Source: Priapulus caudatus (taxonomy: Eukaryota > Priapulida > Priapulimorpha > Priapulimorphida > Priapulidae). From it: a DNA stretch of 21,768 nt. Positions 17,033 through 21,768 of this stretch are shown here, in pieces. The stretch lies in assembly GCF_000485595.1 (NCBI RefSeq), contig NW_014577933.1, positions 1 through 21,768 on the forward strand, in the 5' to 3' direction. Made by a program: the position numbers and the translations under genes. Position 1 is the stretch's first letter, and each line of letters starts with the position of its first letter. The notes beneath the pieces were generated by a model. That model saw only the letters and a list, made by a program, of their open reading frames with translations. It searched no databases and was not told the origin of the DNA.

Positions 17033-18911
17033 TGATAGAGACTGCACCTAGCTAATTATTTTGCCATGTTCGGTACTGGATACTCACGAGAGGCTCCTAT
17101 TGTGGCAGCAAGCATTGATTACACACAAGTCAACAAAATGCATTGCAGAGCTCACTACCAGCAATGCCATCAGAAGTGTGCTTATCAGGGTTGTCACTAG
17201 ATGGCAGCAGTATTGTTTTAAGTGTATGGGCTGGTGTTGAGAGCGAGGGTCATCCGATATTTATATCAGTAAATGTTTCCAGTTGTGAGTGTGTGAGTGA
17301 CCTCTATGGATGCGATTATATTTCTTTAATTATGCTTGTGTGATTCTTTTACATTGAGCAATTTAATGTCTGAGATGACCAGAGCAGAATGCAGAGCGCT
17401 CAATACTAGTGTCAATGCCAAAATTTGTGGGTCTGAAATTGAAATGATTGAATATCCTTTGGCTCATCTCTCCTTCAGCATAGCGCATGTATGACTATGA
17501 CCAAAAGGGTAAAGTAATATTTGTATAGTAGAGTATGTGTGGTGACAGCACTATTCTAAAATAATGTAAAGGGCTGGATTTCGAGGCACCTGGCTCAGTG
17601 ACCTGCGGTGCTGGGCTCCCGATTCTGTATTGACATTGCTCTACTTAGTGTGACGTGTTCGTCATTCGTCTATTGAAAGTGTAACATCTTTTTTTGGCTG
17701 ATGGCTGCCAAACGTTTTAATGTGTTTTAGGTTTTGGTGGACAGGGAATGTTATTTTTTCATTTTGACTTACTCTAAATGGAATTAGAAGTCATTTGCAT
17801 GCAGTATTTCCATGTATTAGCCCTGCTAGAGTTTGTGTGTACTATTTTTGGTGCATAAGCCACAAATTGTCCAAGTAACATTTCTGTTAATGTAGATCTT
17901 GTCCGTGGTTAATTGTGTGTGTGAGAGCTGCACTTTGTGCATGTGACAGAAACGTTGTGTGTGTATGATCATGCGCATTGTAGGACTTGCGTCATGGCTG
18001 GTTATGATGTCAAGTATGAACGTTAAAGCATTGAAATGAAACAGGGTCCTTCTCAGCAAGTCAAGTTTCTGTTTCACGTACGAACTTGTTTGCGGAATGT
18101 TTCAAGATGAGAGACCCTTCCTTACAAAATGCATGCTTTCCTAGAGTAGCATTGCTGTATGTATATAGATGTTGGAATTCAACATATTGACTTAAGAACA
18201 CATGGAGAATATTGTGATATTTTACTGCATACGTCTGTAATAATGATATGAATAAGTTGCATTTGTTGTCCCGTCACCGCTAATTCATAGTAGGGGGCAG
18301 ATCCAATTTCGATTGTATAGTAGTGGGTGGCACTGAATTTCGGTTGCTGTTCGAATGGTATATGTTAGAAAACAGATGATTCAACTTCATATCTCAGTTG
18401 CCAAGACAAAATTATTTGTGCTATATGTTTTTGCATAATTTCATGTGATTTTACTATCAGTTTATTACAAGATAGTGCAGTTGTAACCAATAAGAACAAA
18501 AGTCTTTACATGTGATGAATTCATTAAACACATTTGTTTTGTTATTCAATTGCGATCGCTACAGTGTCCAACTTTCTTTCCTGTGTACGTGTGTGTAGGA
18601 ATGCTGGCACAGTCCCACGCCCTATAATTTTTGATGCCACCATTACCGTTACGATACTAAGTCATCGGTGTGATTGGTTAGCAGCTGGTCGTGTTTTTAA
18701 TCGCTCAGTATGCAGTATTTTTACCCTAGTGTTTCAGTTATTTCTATTTGAAAGTCAAGCATCATGCAGATGGCAAACTGCTCAGCAGAATTTATATCAT
18801 TATTCTCAAACATATATAGGAACAATTAAAATATTAACTGTCCATTAAAAAGGAAGGACGTACGGAAAATGGATTATTATTACTTGTAGTGTGTTTCTAC
18901 TGCATAATAAA
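17033..18911 (+). other. Probable NMT 3' UTR and downstream flank
   Basis: No recognisable gene or transposon was seen here. Candidate polyadenylation signals are ATTAAA at 18523-18528 and AATAAA at 18906-18911. No canonical AATAAA was seen nearer the stop, so the UTR may be 1.5-1.9 kb. Short frames at 17143-17343 and 18534-18848 lack motifs. Confidence 0.45.
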
Positions 18912-19390
18912 TGCCATACAAGTGGCATATATTATTGCCAAATGTTCTTAACTCTACTGAATGACCTCGCTGGTTGCTAATTGTAATATCTTCACTCATA
19001 TTCGTCACAAAAAACTACTAACAATTACCTAAAGAAATCCTATGTAGCATACTAATAGCTATACTAATGTTGTATTTCTGTTTTATATACCAACAGTATT
19101 GCAATACACTATGCAGTGGCAATTCTTAATTTCTCATATTCTCAATAGAGTGGAAATTCACAATTCTCAATTAAATTCTGCATTCTCAATCAAGAAATAG
19201 AGTGGCAATTCTCAATTTAGCTCTTACTCTTAGAAATTCAGTACCTAGTAACGCTGAAGGGGTCGTTGTCGTATCAGGTACTACAGATATGTACCCGAGG
19301 TACGTATATGTATACACAAGTGTACCAGACCTGTATCTTCTCAGCATATATGTACCCTGTGTTTATATAAACGTACCTGCCCCTGAGATG
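18912..19390. other. No gene recognised; ATTCTCAAT-rich spacer
   Basis: From about 19117 to 19222 the motif CAATTCTCAAT recurs several times, twice together with AGAGTGG(C/A)AATTC, an irregular tandem repeat. From 19270 to 19375 there are several GTAC-containing motifs. Nothing coding is supported. Confidence 0.5.
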
Positions 19391-19396
19391 GAGATC

Positions 19397-20157
19397 GAAT
19401 GAAGACGGTCATGGAGGAGGAGTAGGGGCCAGGAGGATGAGGAGGAGGAGGAGGAGGGGAGAATGTGATGGAGTAGGAGGGGGAGGAGGAGGAGCGGAGA
19501 AGGTGATGGAGATCGAATGAAGACTGTCATGGAGGAGGAGGAGGGGCCAGGAGGATGAGGAGGAGGAGGAGGAGGGGAGAAGGTGATGGAGTAGGAGGGG
19601 GGAGGAGGAGGAGGAGGGAGAAGGTGATGGATGGAGTCGGGAGGAGGGAGGGAGAGTAGGGAGGAAGAGAGGGAAAAGATGATGGCGAGTAGGGGCAGGA
19701 GGAGAGGAGGAGGAGAGATGGTGAGTGGAGGAGAGGAGTAGGAGGCACGAGCAGGTAGGGAGGAGGAGGGGGGAAGGTGTTGGAGTAAGGTGGAAGGAGG
19801 AGGGGGGACGAGCTGATTGGAGGCAGGGGAGGAGGAGTAGAGGGCAGGAGAGGAAACAGTGATAGATGAGCAAGAGCGTGAGAAGGTGATCCTACCTCCT
19901 ACTCCTTCCTCCATCACTCCTCTCCTCTCCCTCCTCCTCCTCCCCCTCTATCACCTTATCCCCCCTTCTCCTCCTCCCCCTACTCCATCACCTTCTCCCC
20001 TCCTCCCCTTCTCCCTCCTCCTCCCCCTACTCCATCACATTCTCCCCTCCTCCTTCTCCTCCCCCTACTCCATCACCTTCTCCCTTCCTCCTCCTCCTCG
20101 TCCTCCTCCTCGTCCTCCTCCTACCCCCTACTCCTCCTCCATGACCGTCTTCATTCN
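19397..20157. repeat. Large GGA/TCC inverted repeat (polypurine/polypyrimidine fold-back)
   Basis: The left part (to about 19890) is almost pure GGA/GGGA purine and the right part (from about 19891) almost pure CCT/TCC pyrimidine. The outermost bases pair exactly: GAATGAAGACGGTCATGG at 19397 is the reverse complement of CCATGACCGTCTTCATTC ending at 20156. The outer left unit recurs at about 19507 (GATCGAATGAAGACTGTCATG), so the left arm is itself a roughly 120-bp tandem repeat. The arms are unequal (about 490 and 270 bases). A single N follows at 20157. Proline/serine/leucine-rich open frames across it are artefacts of composition. Confidence 0.9.
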
Positions 20158-20299
20158 ATACATATTTGGAGTTACATCACATGCGAACAATATTTTGAGG
20201 TTTTAATGAGAAATGCATGTTAAAATTGATAAGCAGTTTATACATGTATAAGCACCCATACATGTAGACTACTCCAAAATAGTATGACGTACATGTATA

Positions 20300-20625
20300 C
20301 ATGGGCGGATCCGGCTTTTTGAAAAAGGCAGGGTCCAGTTAGAAATAAAGGGCACTTTTATAAAAAGGTGCCAAAGGCAGCTTATGCGACGGGTCTAAGG
20401 CACGTTGCCACTTAGGGGGGGGGGGGTTAAGGGGACCTCCCCCAACAAAAATTTAAAAAATTTGTGCATTCTGAGAGCATCTGAGTAGTAATGCAGTCTA
20501 GAATGCAAGATGGAATTCCAAATTTATATATATCTTTATATTATCTTTTATGTGTTTTCCTTTTTTTGGGTAAAAAAGGGGGGGTCCGCACCCCCGGCCT
20601 GGACCCCCCTCTGGATACACATACC
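20300..20625. mobile_element. Degenerate MITE-like element (GGGCGGATCC end)
   Basis: The left end CATGGGCGGATCCGGCTTTTT and right end GGACCCCCCTCTGGATACACAT are imperfect inverted counterparts, with interior GGGGGGG and CCCCC tracts and AAAAAAGGGGGGG/TCCGCACCCCC blocks near the right end. This pattern is common in old hAT-type MITEs. No clean target duplication was found. Confidence 0.5.
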
Positions 20626-20694
20626 ACATCCAACTGAGAAACAACTTTACTGAAATAAAATCTGTAGTAGTAAAGAGTATATATTACGTTAATT

Positions 20695-20905
20695 TAAAGT
20701 AAGGGGTGGGGGTCTGGGGGTTCTCCCCAAGAAATTTTTGAAAATTGGGTCACGTGAAATGTAAATTCCTACAATTCTGGATTCAGAAAAATGAAAAGCC
20801 CTCAAAAATAGGAAAAAATAAGAATTTGTCCAGAAAATAGGAGAAAATAGGAATTGCCCAGAAAATAGGAAAAAAATAGGAAAAAATAGGAACATGACGC
20901 CCTGT
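20695..20905. repeat. Degenerate transposon-end-like block with AAAATAGGAA repeats
   Basis: GGGGGTCTGGGGGTTCTCC followed by AAGAAATTTTTGAAA resembles the subterminal block seen at 13946-13975. Downstream, AAAATAGGA(A/G)AAAATAGG units repeat about seven times (20810-20890). It is low-complexity and non-coding. Confidence 0.5.
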
Positions 20906-20919
20906 AATAGTAGTATTTA

Positions 20920-21100
20920 TGCAGTTTGAAAACTGAAACTACTGAATTTCCTGAAACATGTCTACATAACTTCCTGGGAACTGGGAATTAGGATTTTATT
21001 TTACTGGGAACTGGGATATTGGGTGTTTTTTTGCTGGGAAAGTGGGAATGTACCCCCCCCCCCCATTCCCCCCCTCTACCGAGGACTGGGGAGAAGAAAA
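20920..21100. repeat. ACTGGGAA-type repeats and a poly-C tract
   Basis: CTGGGAACTGGGA recurs three times (about 20983-21045) and is followed by a 14-base C run and CCATTCCCCCCC. Low complexity; no gene. Confidence 0.6.
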
Positions 21101-21239
21101 ACGAAAGTAAAACCTTTCCCAGAAGCTCCCCGACATGCCTAGAGTTGAAATATATTATTTGACCAACAAAAGTTACATGTATGCTGTTGATGCCAATGGT
21201 TACTTTTGTATACTATTTTGTTACTCACTGCTAGTAAAT

Positions 21240-21331
21240 AAGCGAACCACCAACTTTTGTGCAGGGCCACCAACTTTCTGAAGTTGATGGTCCCGCTGTC
21301 CACTAGATTTTCAGCCGAAATTCGAACCCTG
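21240..21331. mobile_element. Probable hAT-like transposon right end
   Basis: Read on the minus strand it starts CAGGGTTCGAATTTCGG, then a block with AGTGGACAG and GGTGGCCC motifs resembling the subterminal regions of 2620-4207 and the start of 15412-15803 (CAGTGTTCGAATTAAGG). No partner end was recognised in the window, so it is either a solo end or part of a degraded element. Confidence 0.4.
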
Positions 21332-21584
21332 TCCATACGGAATCCATCTATTTAGTATTTATTCAGGCTTCAGCGTATAAAGCCTCACGTAGACAGTAGA
21401 CTGAACGTCCTGGTCCTCGCTTTCACTTAATTGGTTGGGTCCATAGCGAATAATGTATATATATGTTACGAGTAATGCCACGCGAATACCCCGCGCACCT
21501 CGCTGTCTAATTCATATCATATATTCTAATCGCTGTCTAATTCGTATTATAGCTCTAGTACTATAGGAGGGGGTCAATGCCCTT

Positions 21585-21690
21585 TTCGTACGCCGGATTC
21601 CGGCCTATTTAGAGAGTATTCCGTACGCCGAGGTGCGGTACGCCGTACGCGGCGATGACAGTATAACGTATTCCGTACGCGAAATAATTG
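21585..21690. repeat. Cluster of CGTACG(C) motifs
   Basis: CGTACG or GTACGCCG occurs at least five times in about 100 bases (TTCGTACGCCGG, TTCCGTACGCCG, GGTACGCCGTACGCGG, TTCCGTACGCG), with GTATTCCGTACGC twice. The motif is palindromic and CpG-dense. Its class is unknown. Confidence 0.7.
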
Positions 21691-21711
21691 ATACTATAAT
21701 CGGGGATTGTG

Positions 21712-21768
21712 TTTTTAGCTCATCTGACATAGTCAGATGCAGCTTGTAGAATCGCATGATCGTCCGTC
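21712..21768 (-). mobile_element. Helitron-like repeat, 3' end, second copy (runs off the window)
   Basis: The reverse complement reads ACGGACGATCATGCGATTC... to GATGAGCTAAAAA and matches 1213-1278 with only a few differences, including the hairpin (ATCTGAC/GTCAGAT). The element continues past the window edge, so its core and 5' part are not visible. Confidence 0.75.

Noticed and set aside
19363-19917. 184-codon Ser/Pro/Leu-rich minus-strand frame, with similar frames on both strands to 20206
   Set aside because: All are translations of the GGA/TCC inverted repeat; composition alone explains them.

Overview
The window is nuclear DNA from a metazoan animal. The basis is a single recognisable protein-coding gene cut into at least twelve short exons by GT-AG introns of 194 to 1,269 bases, set among dense DNA-transposon relics, microsatellites and minisatellites. 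No bacterial, plasmid or phage gene organisation is visible. The protein closely resembles animal glycylpeptide N-tetradecanoyltransferase (N-myristoyltransferase, NMT). A Helitron-like repeat with a tetranucleotide core, of a kind known from marine invertebrates, together with abundant hAT-type miniature elements, suggests a marine invertebrate. The phylum cannot be fixed from the sequence alone.

Left third (1-9225): I found no gene I can defend. The region holds a Helitron-like repeat with an ACGC microsatellite (about 814-1281), a 1.6 kb hAT-like element (2620-4207) with a second hAT element nested inside it (3271-4037, perfect 8-bp target duplication), a CpG-rich patch with a possible orphan acidic exon on the minus strand (4863-4919), a TAG-type microsatellite, three fold-back or miniature elements (5442-5544, 5951-6243, 6248-6385), one copy of a dispersed repeat (about 6517-6926), and a hAT element with a perfect 8-bp target duplication (6927-7745). 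If the NMT first exon is in the window, it must lie here. I could not identify it with confidence.

Middle (9226-17032): the NMT gene runs on the plus strand. Twelve exons give 464 in-frame codons from a lysine-rich segment to the invariant C-terminal glutamine and stop. Introns 3, 9, 10 and 11 have been invaded by repeats. Intron 10 carries a roughly 40-bp minisatellite that starts at its own splice donor, with another hAT-like element in the last unit of that array.

Right (17033-21768): a probable long 3' UTR is followed by a 760-bp GGA/TCC inverted repeat ending at an ambiguous base (N at 20157), further degenerate transposon ends, a cluster of CGTACG motifs, and, at the right edge, the inverted 3' end of the same Helitron-like repeat seen near 1213-1281. 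The only gene function supported here is protein N-myristoylation. The rest is repeat biology, and its most notable product is a set of nested, datable insertions in and around NMT.
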